Shown in pieces: positions 16,983 through 25,057 of a stretch of DNA of 64,000 bases. Numbering within the stretch: position 1 is the stretch's first letter; every line of letters starts with the position of its first letter. Below the pieces are notes generated by a model. It made no database searches and had not been told where the DNA came from. It saw only the letters and a list, made by a program, of their open reading frames with translations. The stretch covers positions 1 to 64,000 of the forward strand of contig JBNKRJ010000138.1 of NCBI GenBank assembly GCA_050296515.1, in the 5' to 3' direction. A program made the translations under genes and the position numbers. Source of the stretch: NBLH01 sp050296515 (GTDB taxonomy: Bacteria; Bacteroidota; Bacteroidia; Bacteroidales; NBLH01).

Positions 16983-17756
16983 ATGGAAAAGCAATTAATA
17001 CAAGCCGCTCAGCTATTAAAAAAATCAAAGCATGCAGTTGCCTTTACGGGTGCAGGAATATCTGTTGAAAGCGGTATTCCTCCGTTCAGAGGTTCTGAAG
17101 GACTATGGAGTAAATACGATCCTATTGTTTTGGACATCGGTTATTTTCATAGAAATACCGAAGCTGCATGGGAAGTTATAAGGGAATTGTTTTATGATTT
17201 TTTTGGAAAAGCAAGTCCTAATGCTGCACATAAAACCCTTGCAGAATGGGAACAGAAAGGGTTACTAAAATCTGTAATCACCCAAAATATAGATAATTTG
17301 CATCAGGAGGCTGGAAGTAAAATTGTTTATGAATTCCACGGAACAGCAAGTACGATGGTGTGTCTTAATTGTAATTCAAAGTACCCATCTCCAGAAATTA
17401 ATTTAAAGAAGCTGCCACCAAAATGCTCAAAATGCAATGGGATTTTAAAGCCTGATTTTATATTTTTTGGCGAAGGAATTCCTGAGGAAGCAAATATTAG
17501 ATCGTTTGAAGCAGCTGAAAAATGCGATGTTTTCATTGTTATTGGTACTACCGGGGAGGTAATGCCAGCATCAATGCTGCCACCTACTGCGAAGAATTCA
17601 GGAGCCAAAATCATCGAAATTAACCCTGAAGAATCATATTTTTCAAATCACCTGGCTGATATTCATTTAAAGGGAAAAGCAGGTGAAGTTTTACCACTTT
17701 TAAACGAAGTTTTGAATAATCTTAAAAACGTTAAACCTGATGCTAAGTATGAATAA
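16983..17756 (+). CDS. NAD-dependent protein deacylase (sirtuin, Sir2 family)
   Basis: 257 aa. NAD-binding Rossmann motifs GAGISVESGIPPFRG and TQNIDNLHQEAG are intact, the catalytic His is in YEFHGTA, and the zinc ribbon is complete (CLNC and, about 20 residues on, CSKC). The acyl-lysine tunnel follows in PDFIFFGEGIPEE and GTTGEVMPASMLP. It removes acetyl or other acyl groups from protein lysines using NAD+. The C-terminus overlaps the start of a lipoprotein gene by 8 bp, so the two are translationally coupled. The preceding intergenic region is non-coding and repeat-rich. Confidence 0.93.
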   Translation: MEKQLIQAAQLLKKSKHAVAFTGAGISVESGIPPFRGSEGLWSKYDPIVLDIGYFHRNTEAAWEVIRELFYDFFGKASPNAAHKTLAEWEQKGLLKSVITQNIDNLHQEAGSKIVYEFHGTASTMVCLNCNSKYPSPEINLKKLPPKCSKCNGILKPDFIFFGEGIPEEANIRSFEAAEKCDVFIVIGTTGEVMPASMLPPTAKNSGAKIIEINPEESYFSNHLADIHLKGKAGEVLPLLNEVLNNLKNVKPDAKYE

Positions 17757-18381
17757 AAATATAATAATTCTAAGTCTTTGGGGATTGATAGCATGTGCTG
17801 GTGTTCAACATAAAAACATAGAGCTAACAGACAAAAAAATTGAAGCCTGCCTAAACTCTTATAAAGAACTAAAAAAAGTTGCTCCTGACATTTTGGAAAA
17901 AGTTAATACTGGAGAAAGTGATAAACAGATAAATGGGTTTAAACATTTCGAGAACACACTAAGTAACAACAACTTAACTTATTCCGACTTTATAGTACTA
18001 AATGCAAAAGTGGGTGCTATTTACAGTATATTACAAGCTGAAAGTTTCATCACTAACATAGATACATTGCAAGCTTGGGGACAAAACAGTTTAAATGATG
18101 GAATCAAGCAAGTGCAGGAATTAATAAATGATCCCGAAGTTCCGGAAGAAACGAAAAAAGAACTCAGAGAAAACATAAAAGAAATAGAAGCATCAAAAAA
18201 GTCAATTCAACAAGATTATTCAAGTAACAAAATAATAGCAAAATCTGTATTAAAAAGAACCAAAGCTATCAGCAATACAATTATTAATGAAAGTGATATT
18301 AAAATTGTAGAAAAATACTTCGATAAAATCTCTGAAGCTTATACAGGAGGAACCATTCCTACAAACTATAATATTTATTAG
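17749..18381 (+). CDS. Hypothetical lipoprotein coupled to the sirtuin gene
   Basis: 210 aa from ATG 17749, inside the last codons of the sirtuin gene (ATGAATAA overlap). The signal peptide MNKNIIILSLWGLIACAG has a lipobox Cys at residue 16 (LIAC). The mature part is helical and Lys/Glu-rich, with EVPEETKKELRENIKEIEAS and TKAISNTIINESDIKIVEKY, and resembles periplasmic helical-bundle proteins; no family is recognised. The stop codon TAG is also the first part of a short repeat (18379-18537). Confidence 0.7.
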   Translation: MNKNIIILSLWGLIACAGVQHKNIELTDKKIEACLNSYKELKKVAPDILEKVNTGESDKQINGFKHFENTLSNNNLTYSDFIVLNAKVGAIYSILQAESFITNIDTLQAWGQNSLNDGIKQVQELINDPEVPEETKKELRENIKEIEASKKSIQQDYSSNKIIAKSVLKRTKAISNTIINESDIKIVEKYFDKISEAYTGGTIPTNYNIY

Positions 18382-18537
18382 TGTCAAGTCAGGTATAATA
18401 TTTTAGGTATTGTTTTAATATAAAGCATATTTCTAACAATCAGAAGTCATTGGTCACTAGTCATTGGTCATTAATGACAAGTGACTAATGTCTAATGACT
18501 TTACCCGAAATCGGACATTTGACACGACACTAGTTAA
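18379..18537. repeat. Small repeat with TAGTGTC ends and inner GTCATTAG words
   Basis: Begins TAGTGTCAAGTCA at the stop codon of the preceding gene and ends TTTGACACGACACTAGTT, an imperfect terminal inverted repeat. The middle (18444-18500) reiterates GTCATTGGTCA/TAATGAC words like those in R1. A shorter element with similar ends lies at 57496-57562. Confidence 0.4.
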
Positions 18538-18542
18538 AAGTA

Positions 18543-20915
18543 CTATAATAATCTAATCCCCATTACCAATATATCATCGGTTTGTTTGTTTTCCCCTTTC
18601 CAGCTATTAAAGGTGTCATTAAGAGCATCAAACTGGATATCCATTTGCTCTTTTTGATGCTCAACTAACAGGTTCTTAAATTTTCCGGCCAGAAATTTCT
18701 TGTTTTTAGGCCCACCTAACTGATCGGGGTAACCATCTGAGAATAAATACATTGTAGATTCAGCTTGAAACGGAATTTCATGATTTGTAAATTCCAGATT
18801 ATCCACTTTCGAATAACTTTCACCAATCGAAATGGCATCACCCTCAATTTCCTGAACCCCGTTGTTACCTGCTAAAATAAGGGCTGTATGATTTGCGCAG
18901 GCAACCTGCACTTCTTTTTTATTTTTATCGAATCGGCAAATGGTTAAATCCATTCCGTCTTCACGTTCTTCGTTTTCTTCTTTACTTTGGCTTAAGGCCT
19001 GGATAACACCTTTATTTAGTTCCTTTAAAATTTCAGATGGTTTGTAAATCTTTCGCTCGTTTACAATATGGTTAAGCAACTGATTACCAATCAACGACAT
19101 AAAAGCACCAGGAACACCGTGACCAGTGCAATCAACCGCTGCAACAAATAATTTATCATCCTGAACAGAGAACCAGTAAAAATCACCACTTACAATATCT
19201 CTGGGCTTAAAATAAATAAATGAATCGGGGAAATAGGATTTAATAAGCGACTCTGAAGGTAACATAGCATCCTGAATTCTTTTTCCATAATTAATACTTG
19301 CCATGATTTGATGATTCTGCCTTACAATCTCCTGTTCCGCTTCTTTAATTTTACTTATATCAGAATCAATTACAATTAATTTAGAGACTTTCCTATGACT
19401 ATCTAAAATTGGTGTTACAGTTGTCTGTACCCAGATTTTTTTTCCGGATTTTGACTCAGTTTCTAATTCATAATTAACAATCTCTCCTTCATTTAATGCC
19501 CTACGAACCAATACATTAACACTATCAGCATTTTCATCATTTATCAGGTTCTTCGGATCATCACCTACGACCTCTTCTAAGTTGTATCCAAATAGACGGG
19601 TATATCCGTGGTTTACCCATGTAAAATTACCTTCTTTATCGGTGATAACCACAGCATTACTGGTTTCACTTGCAACAATGGATAACTTTTCCAGTTCTTG
19701 ATTCTGGTATTCAAGAATTTTATTGATTCGTTTTTTATCCCTATAGTTATAATAAATAAAACCCAACAAAATAAGAAGTAACAGAGAACCAATAATAAAG
19801 GAAGTCAGAACAATATTCTTGTTCTTTATTTCCAAATTCTGGAGCATTATTTTATCATTTGCATTCTTCAATTCCTGTTCTGCAAATACAATTTCCTGCT
19901 CCATCATAAACAACTGAGCCTCACGCTGTTCAATCTTTGCTTTGTCTTCTTCGGTATTTGCTTTTAACCGGTCAATCTCTAGTTGATACTTTGCTAAATC
20001 AAATAACTCTTTGCGCAACGAAAGCCTGTTTTGCTTTAAATCTAAACTATCTTTGCTTGATTTATGCTGAACTGCTTTTAGTTCCTCAACTCGCTGCTGT
20101 AACTTTTTAATTTTCTGCTTATTTTGAAACTCCTTTTCATCTACCGCAAGTTTTTCAAAATCGTCTTTTGTTATTTCTTTGGTACTTTTTTCTACAGCTG
20201 AGGCTACTTTGTTACTTGTTGTATCACTTTGTGCCAAATTTATCATGCTTAAAGCCTTTTTAGTTGCCTCCCTTTTCACACTATCGGCGTAATGTTCAGC
20301 TTGTGCTTTAATTAAATTTGCCTGAGTTATTATCCCTTCCGATTCTGTCAGCATTTTTTTCTGCTGTTCCACAAGTATTTTATAGGTATTTAATTCTGCT
20401 TCAAGTTCGTTAATTCTTGCCTGACTATTCTGTTTGACTGAGGTTTTACTACTTATTTTTTCACCCATAAAATCACCAACAGACTCTTTGTAGTAGTATT
20501 TTGAAACCGGCAGTCCATTCTTTGACCTTGAATCACCATTTCCTTCATCATCCAAAATTATAAGGTTGAATAGATCAAAAAATTCATCAAGCTTTTCAGA
20601 TGGGACATTTGTGTCAACAAGTATTCTTTTTGTAGTATATCCGTCTTTTTTTATTTCAACAATGAAACTGGTGTTTAACATAAACCGTAAACTAAAAACT
20701 CCTTTTTGAGAAGTTTTACTTTCACCAATACTTTTATCACCTTCAAAAACATGAATACTAACATTAGCAAGGGTTTCCTTGTTCTTATTGTATATTCTTC
20801 CTCTAAGTTGGAAATACCCACTTTGGGCTGCTAAGCTGTGAGTAATTAAGCAAAGTAAAATAGAACAGAGTATGTTTTTTAGTTTCAACTTCAATTTAAT
20901 TAAATAAACATTCAC
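18543..20915 (-). CDS. Membrane-bound PAS-SpoIIE phosphatase sensor
   Basis: 790 aa. The only in-frame starts before the signal peptide are GTG (20915) or nearby TTG codons; no ATG is available. Order: signal peptide to about residue 30 (ending SLAAQ); a carboxypeptidase-regulatory-like beta-domain (about 35-105: RGRIYNKNKETLANVSIHVF); a long coiled coil (about 160-365); one transmembrane helix (about 370-392, VLTSFIIGSLLLLILLGFIY); a PAS domain (about 410-530, ITDKEGNFTWVNHGYTRLFG); and a SpoIIE PP2C domain (about 545-790) with SGDFYWF, VDCTGHGVPGAFMS and LFSDGYPDQ. It likely senses an envelope signal and dephosphorylates an anti-anti-sigma partner. A -7 element lies 52 bp upstream, so it can be transcribed apart from the upstream PorP/SprF gene. 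Confidence 0.92.
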   Translation of the reverse strand: MNVYLIKLKLKLKNILCSILLCLITHSLAAQSGYFQLRGRIYNKNKETLANVSIHVFEGDKSIGESKTSQKGVFSLRFMLNTSFIVEIKKDGYTTKRILVDTNVPSEKLDEFFDLFNLIILDDEGNGDSRSKNGLPVSKYYYKESVGDFMGEKISSKTSVKQNSQARINELEAELNTYKILVEQQKKMLTESEGIITQANLIKAQAEHYADSVKREATKKALSMINLAQSDTTSNKVASAVEKSTKEITKDDFEKLAVDEKEFQNKQKIKKLQQRVEELKAVQHKSSKDSLDLKQNRLSLRKELFDLAKYQLEIDRLKANTEEDKAKIEQREAQLFMMEQEIVFAEQELKNANDKIMLQNLEIKNKNIVLTSFIIGSLLLLILLGFIYYNYRDKKRINKILEYQNQELEKLSIVASETSNAVVITDKEGNFTWVNHGYTRLFGYNLEEVVGDDPKNLINDENADSVNVLVRRALNEGEIVNYELETESKSGKKIWVQTTVTPILDSHRKVSKLIVIDSDISKIKEAEQEIVRQNHQIMASINYGKRIQDAMLPSESLIKSYFPDSFIYFKPRDIVSGDFYWFSVQDDKLFVAAVDCTGHGVPGAFMSLIGNQLLNHIVNERKIYKPSEILKELNKGVIQALSQSKEENEEREDGMDLTICRFDKNKKEVQVACANHTALILAGNNGVQEIEGDAISIGESYSKVDNLEFTNHEIPFQAESTMYLFSDGYPDQLGGPKNKKFLAGKFKNLLVEHQKEQMDIQFDALNDTFNSWKGENKQTDDILVMGIRLL

Positions 20916-20966
20916 TTGAAATAATTTAGTCCTTTTTTAACAATATCTCAAGCAACGAATTAATAG

Positions 20967-20974
20967 CAAATATA
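20967..20974 (-). promoter_or_regulatory. -7 promoter element (TATATTTG)
   Basis: TATATTTG on the minus strand, 52 bp upstream of the GTG start of the PAS-SpoIIE gene, inside the 161-bp gap after the PorP/SprF gene. Confidence 0.45.
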
Positions 20975-21076
20975 AAAGAAAAAAATCAGAAATAAGGATT
21001 GCGTGTGCGATTCTGTTAATTTGATACTGATTTATGAGCAACGAACCATTATAATTGATTAAAAGAATAAAAACCT

Positions 21077-22675
21077 TTACTGATAAGCATTAAATTTCAG
21101 CACCTTGGTTTTTAAATTAAATTTACTTAATCGCTTTTGATGCCTATCAGCCTCCTGTCTGGAACTAAAATAGCCATAATAATACTTTGCTGTCCCATCA
21201 CGACCTTTCTCAATTCTGGCCATATCGACAATTTCGGCATTAGTAAGTAAATTTTTATTCGAATCGTTAATCATTAGTTGAACTGTATAATATTCAGAAT
21301 GATGATAAGCTCCATCATCTTTTGACTGCTCTTCTGCTTTTAATGCTTCTTCAAACAGGTCACTTTCATTTATCAATGAATCCAGCATATCTTCATCCAA
21401 ATTTTGGTTCAGATTAATACTATCTGATAATGAGTGTTTTAGAGTATAAACGCCATTTCCTACCTGAACCATCTCATAATCAGGAGACTGACCATCCTCT
21501 TCAATTTTATTTACTAAATCAAGTGCAAGAGCAGAATCCTGTTCCGAAATTACTTCCGGTTCATTTATTCCAAAACCTGATTCTACTGAAGCTGTGTCTT
21601 GAGTAAGAGGCTTTACTACATAAATCCCGTCTCCAATTTCAGAAATTTCATATTTGGAATCCAGTTCATCTTCACCAAAAATATTTTCAACCTTGGTAGA
21701 ATCATTCTCCTCTTCAACAGCTACAGGGTTTACGAACAATGTATCTAAACTAGCCGTATCTTTTACAGCCAGATAATCATCATCAGGCTTGATCAATGTA
21801 TCAACAGGAGTTACAATCTTCTTACTAATTGAATATGAAAGTGTTACTTCATGTATTTGATTAAACATATTTGCATATTTCTCCAAACCCAGTTCTGAAG
21901 AATAACCAATTCCTAAATTTCCTAAATATACTCCTGCTGAGAGTATTATTGAGGGTCGATTACGATATCCTATACCAACCCACACTTTTTGTTTCCAAAA
22001 GGCTTGTAAATTAATATCAAATAAATCAGGTGCAGAATTATTATAATTGACAAACACCGAAGGTCTTAAATCAATTTCTTTTGAAGCAATCCTGTAAGTA
22101 TACTGAATAAATGAGTTTACAGATAATCCTAAATTGTTTCTTGAATTAAACAATTTAGGCACAGCAAAACCTACTTCAAAATTTTTCCATTGATACGCAA
22201 TACCTGCAGAGCTTTCAAAATAGGTTCCCTCGAAACTTTTTGATGCAACATCCATAATTGCCGAGGGATCATCTGCGATAATTTCTGAGTAATTTATTTT
22301 ATTTGAGTTAAGACCGGCTGAAATTCCAAACCTTAGATTTTGAGAATTATTGAGCTTGAGGAAGTATGAATAATCCGCAAAGCCAATGAATGTATTAAAC
22401 AGTCCTTCAGATTGTTTATACAAGCGTGCGCCAAGACTCATATTCCTATAAATCAATGCACTTCCACCAAAATTTATTGACTCTGGGGTACCGGAGATTT
22501 CAGATGCAACTTTTCTGTATGAGAGAAAAAAACTAGGTTTTGAAAACAGACCAGCATAAGCAGGATTAATGGAATACTTGTTTTTGGTATACATATTACC
22601 AACGAAGATAGATTGGGAAAATACTGTGTTTCCCCAAAAGATAAAGATAAATAATATGAATATGCTCCTAATCAA
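21077..22675 (-). CDS. PorP/SprF family outer-membrane protein with C-terminal SPOR-like domain
   Basis: 532 aa. The start is a TTG (22675); no ATG is available in frame. A signal peptide (IFWGNTVFSQ) leads into a PorP/SprF barrel (about 22-285): SINPAYAGLFSKPSFFLSYR, GGSALIYRNMSLGARL, FADYSYFLKL, GIGYRNRPSIILSAGVYLG. Family members accompany type IX secretion and anchor substrates at the cell surface. Residues about 290-460 form an acidic linker with two copies of a G(D/N)G(I/V)Y motif (GDGIYVVKPL and GNGVYTLKHS). The C-terminal 70 residues (YYTVQLMINDSN, AKYYYGYFSSRQEADRHQKR) look like a SPOR-type peptidoglycan-binding fold. It lies downstream of the T9SS type B substrate gene, which fits its role as that protein's partner. 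Confidence 0.88.
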   Translation of the reverse strand: MIRSIFILFIFIFWGNTVFSQSIFVGNMYTKNKYSINPAYAGLFSKPSFFLSYRKVASEISGTPESINFGGSALIYRNMSLGARLYKQSEGLFNTFIGFADYSYFLKLNNSQNLRFGISAGLNSNKINYSEIIADDPSAIMDVASKSFEGTYFESSAGIAYQWKNFEVGFAVPKLFNSRNNLGLSVNSFIQYTYRIASKEIDLRPSVFVNYNNSAPDLFDINLQAFWKQKVWVGIGYRNRPSIILSAGVYLGNLGIGYSSELGLEKYANMFNQIHEVTLSYSISKKIVTPVDTLIKPDDDYLAVKDTASLDTLFVNPVAVEEENDSTKVENIFGEDELDSKYEISEIGDGIYVVKPLTQDTASVESGFGINEPEVISEQDSALALDLVNKIEEDGQSPDYEMVQVGNGVYTLKHSLSDSINLNQNLDEDMLDSLINESDLFEEALKAEEQSKDDGAYHHSEYYTVQLMINDSNKNLLTNAEIVDMARIEKGRDGTAKYYYGYFSSRQEADRHQKRLSKFNLKTKVLKFNAYQ

Positions 22676-22792
22676 ATTCAGTAATCAAAATTTTAGTAGT
22701 ACTTAAGAACCTTCCAATGAAGTTATTCGTACAAAAACAGGCTTTTATTTGAATAAACAATATCTATTCCAAAGAAAAGCTAAATCGTTCAA

Positions 22793-25051
22793 CTATTCTT
22801 GAATGATATTAATAAATCCCTTATAAAGCATTGCCCCCTTTTGTAAAAAATAATAATAAGTTCCTGTAGGTAGTGATTTGTTATTACAAGTTCCGTTCCA
22901 GTTATTTTGGTAGTTTTTTGTTTGATATACAATTCTTCCGGTATTATTTCTAATGGTTAATTCAAAATCGGCATATCTTTCAACATGCCTGATTGTCCAA
23001 TATCTGTTTTGCTGACTATTTGGAGTAAACACGTTACTCGCCTCAAAGTCCAAATCTATTTCATTGACAGTAATCTCAACATCAGCCTGAGTTGACAAGC
23101 TACTTGAATAATCATCCTCAACTAACACAATAAGGTTAAAAACAGGATGGGTACTATAATTTAATGCCACCTGATTTGCTACAGTAATATCTCCAGTTTG
23201 AGAATCTAAAGCAAAAGTATTCTCTAAATTCCCTGATACAATTGAAAAACTCAGTCCATCATTCTCAGGATCTGTAGCTACAAGCTGACCAACTAAAGTT
23301 CCATTTGCACTACTTTCATCAACACTAAAAGACTGATTATCAACCAATGGAGCACTATTCCCTCTTTCATAATCAATTGAGAAGTTATTTGATGCATTAT
23401 TACCATTTCCTGCTAAATCTGTGGCCATATTTGCCGCAATTTGTAAAACAACAGTTCCATTAGAGTTAGGTTCAATAACCGCCTCCCATCTTAAATTAGT
23501 AATGGTTTCATTAAGGCTTGAAATTGTACAGTTTGAGAAGTTAATATCATTAAGTTCAAAGCCTGAAACCTCAGAGGAGAACTCAATTACAACAGGTATC
23601 TGAGTGAGGTTAGTTGGAGATGTTTCGGTACTACTTATTACAACGTCTGGTTTTGTATTATCGTAACTAACAGAGTTTTGGGTATTCACAGATTGGGTAT
23701 TTGTATTACCTGCAGCGTCAGTTGTTAACCCTTCATCAATACTCACGGTGATTGTTCCGTCATTGATCATTCCGCTAACATCAATTGTATAGCTTAAAGG
23801 GCCACCACGCAAATTAATGCTACTTGCTCCGGAGGTTCCTGAAAGGGCAACATCTGAAGGCACAAAACCAGAAACTTGTTCAGTAAAATTAGCTCTAAAA
23901 CTTACAATTGAATTGTTAGTAGGATTTTCCTGTCCTGGTTCTAAAATAATTTCAATACCAGGCCTTGTAATATCATAAGTCACTGAATTATCGGTGCTTG
24001 TTGAAACCAAATTAACATTCGCCAGTGCATCATGTACTTTTCCTGCTTCAATAATCGGTATCAATGTTCCTTCAGTGCCCAGGCTGCTTATTTCAACGGT
24101 ATAAACAGCACCACTTCCGCTAATTGTACCAGAAACGCCACTTGCTGTACCATTCCAGGTAATATCATCAAAAGTAAAATCAACAACATCTTCGCTAAAT
24201 ACTACATCAAATGAAACTGGTAATACATTAGTAGGATCAGTCTGCGAGCTAGTTTGATTAATTGTAACTTCAGGTGGAATATTATCAAAATAAACAGTAT
24301 TTTGAGTATTTACTGAGGTAGTATTTGTATTTCCAGCCATATCACTTGCTACTCCTTCACCTACATTAATAATGATTGTTCCGGCATTTGTCATTCCGGT
24401 AACATCCGCCTTGTAACTTGACGGACCACCAGTTAAAACAACAGTACTGGCACCTGCACTTCCAGCGACACTCACATCCGAAGATATAAAATCAACTACT
24501 GGTTCTGTAAAATTAATTCTAAAACTCACTGGCTCAACGCTGGTTGGATCACTTTGTCCAGTTTCTAAAACAATTTCAACTCCAGGCCTGGTAATATCAT
24601 AGGTAACTTCATTATCCGTACTTGATGAAAGCGAGTTATAATTTGCGAATGCGTCATGAACTTTTCCTTCTTCAATAATAGGTATTACAGTTCCTTCAGT
24701 TCCAATGCTGCTAACTTGAATCGTATAATTTGTACCACTTCCTGTTATAGATCCTGAAATACTGCCTGCAGTTCCAATCCAGGTTATATCATCAAAAGTA
24801 AAATCATTAACACTGTGGTTAAACACAACATCAAAAATAATATCGAAAGTATTTGTGGGATCAGCCTGTGAACCTGACTGATTTACTGTAACAGATATTA
24901 GCTCTGGAACTGTAGTTAAATCAACCAAAGTTGAAGAACTACCAACATACCCATCACCATTGCCACCCTTAAAGCTCTGACCATAAGAAATTTGTGAGCA
25001 AAATAGCGCAATTAATAATATAAATCCATATTTAATTTGTCCCTTTTGCAT
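22793..25051 (-). CDS. Secreted Ig-repeat/cadherin-like surface protein with T9SS type B sorting domain
   Basis: 752 aa with signal peptide MQKGQIKYGFILLIALFCSQ ending YGQS. Residues about 50-545 are tandem bacterial Ig-like modules: VTVNQSGSQADPTN..FTFDDITW alternates with a second type (RPGVEIVLETGQSDPTS) and the pair is repeated, followed by a fifth partial module. A cadherin-like domain (about 565-665, SVDESSANGTLVGQLVATD) follows. The last 80 residues (ASNVFTPNSQQNRYWTIRHV, FELTIRNNTGRIVYQT, NKSLPTGTYYYFL) are a gliding-motility-type C-terminal domain for type IX secretion. It is expected to be exported and held at the surface, perhaps by the PorP/SprF protein encoded next. Six bp separate it from the SUMF1-like gene. 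Confidence 0.9.
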   Translation of the reverse strand: MQKGQIKYGFILLIALFCSQISYGQSFKGGNGDGYVGSSSTLVDLTTVPELISVTVNQSGSQADPTNTFDIIFDVVFNHSVNDFTFDDITWIGTAGSISGSITGSGTNYTIQVSSIGTEGTVIPIIEEGKVHDAFANYNSLSSSTDNEVTYDITRPGVEIVLETGQSDPTSVEPVSFRINFTEPVVDFISSDVSVAGSAGASTVVLTGGPSSYKADVTGMTNAGTIIINVGEGVASDMAGNTNTTSVNTQNTVYFDNIPPEVTINQTSSQTDPTNVLPVSFDVVFSEDVVDFTFDDITWNGTASGVSGTISGSGAVYTVEISSLGTEGTLIPIIEAGKVHDALANVNLVSTSTDNSVTYDITRPGIEIILEPGQENPTNNSIVSFRANFTEQVSGFVPSDVALSGTSGASSINLRGGPLSYTIDVSGMINDGTITVSIDEGLTTDAAGNTNTQSVNTQNSVSYDNTKPDVVISSTETSPTNLTQIPVVIEFSSEVSGFELNDINFSNCTISSLNETITNLRWEAVIEPNSNGTVVLQIAANMATDLAGNGNNASNNFSIDYERGNSAPLVDNQSFSVDESSANGTLVGQLVATDPENDGLSFSIVSGNLENTFALDSQTGDITVANQVALNYSTHPVFNLIVLVEDDYSSSLSTQADVEITVNEIDLDFEASNVFTPNSQQNRYWTIRHVERYADFELTIRNNTGRIVYQTKNYQNNWNGTCNNKSLPTGTYYYFLQKGAMLYKGFINIIQE

Positions 25052-25057
25052 ACAATT

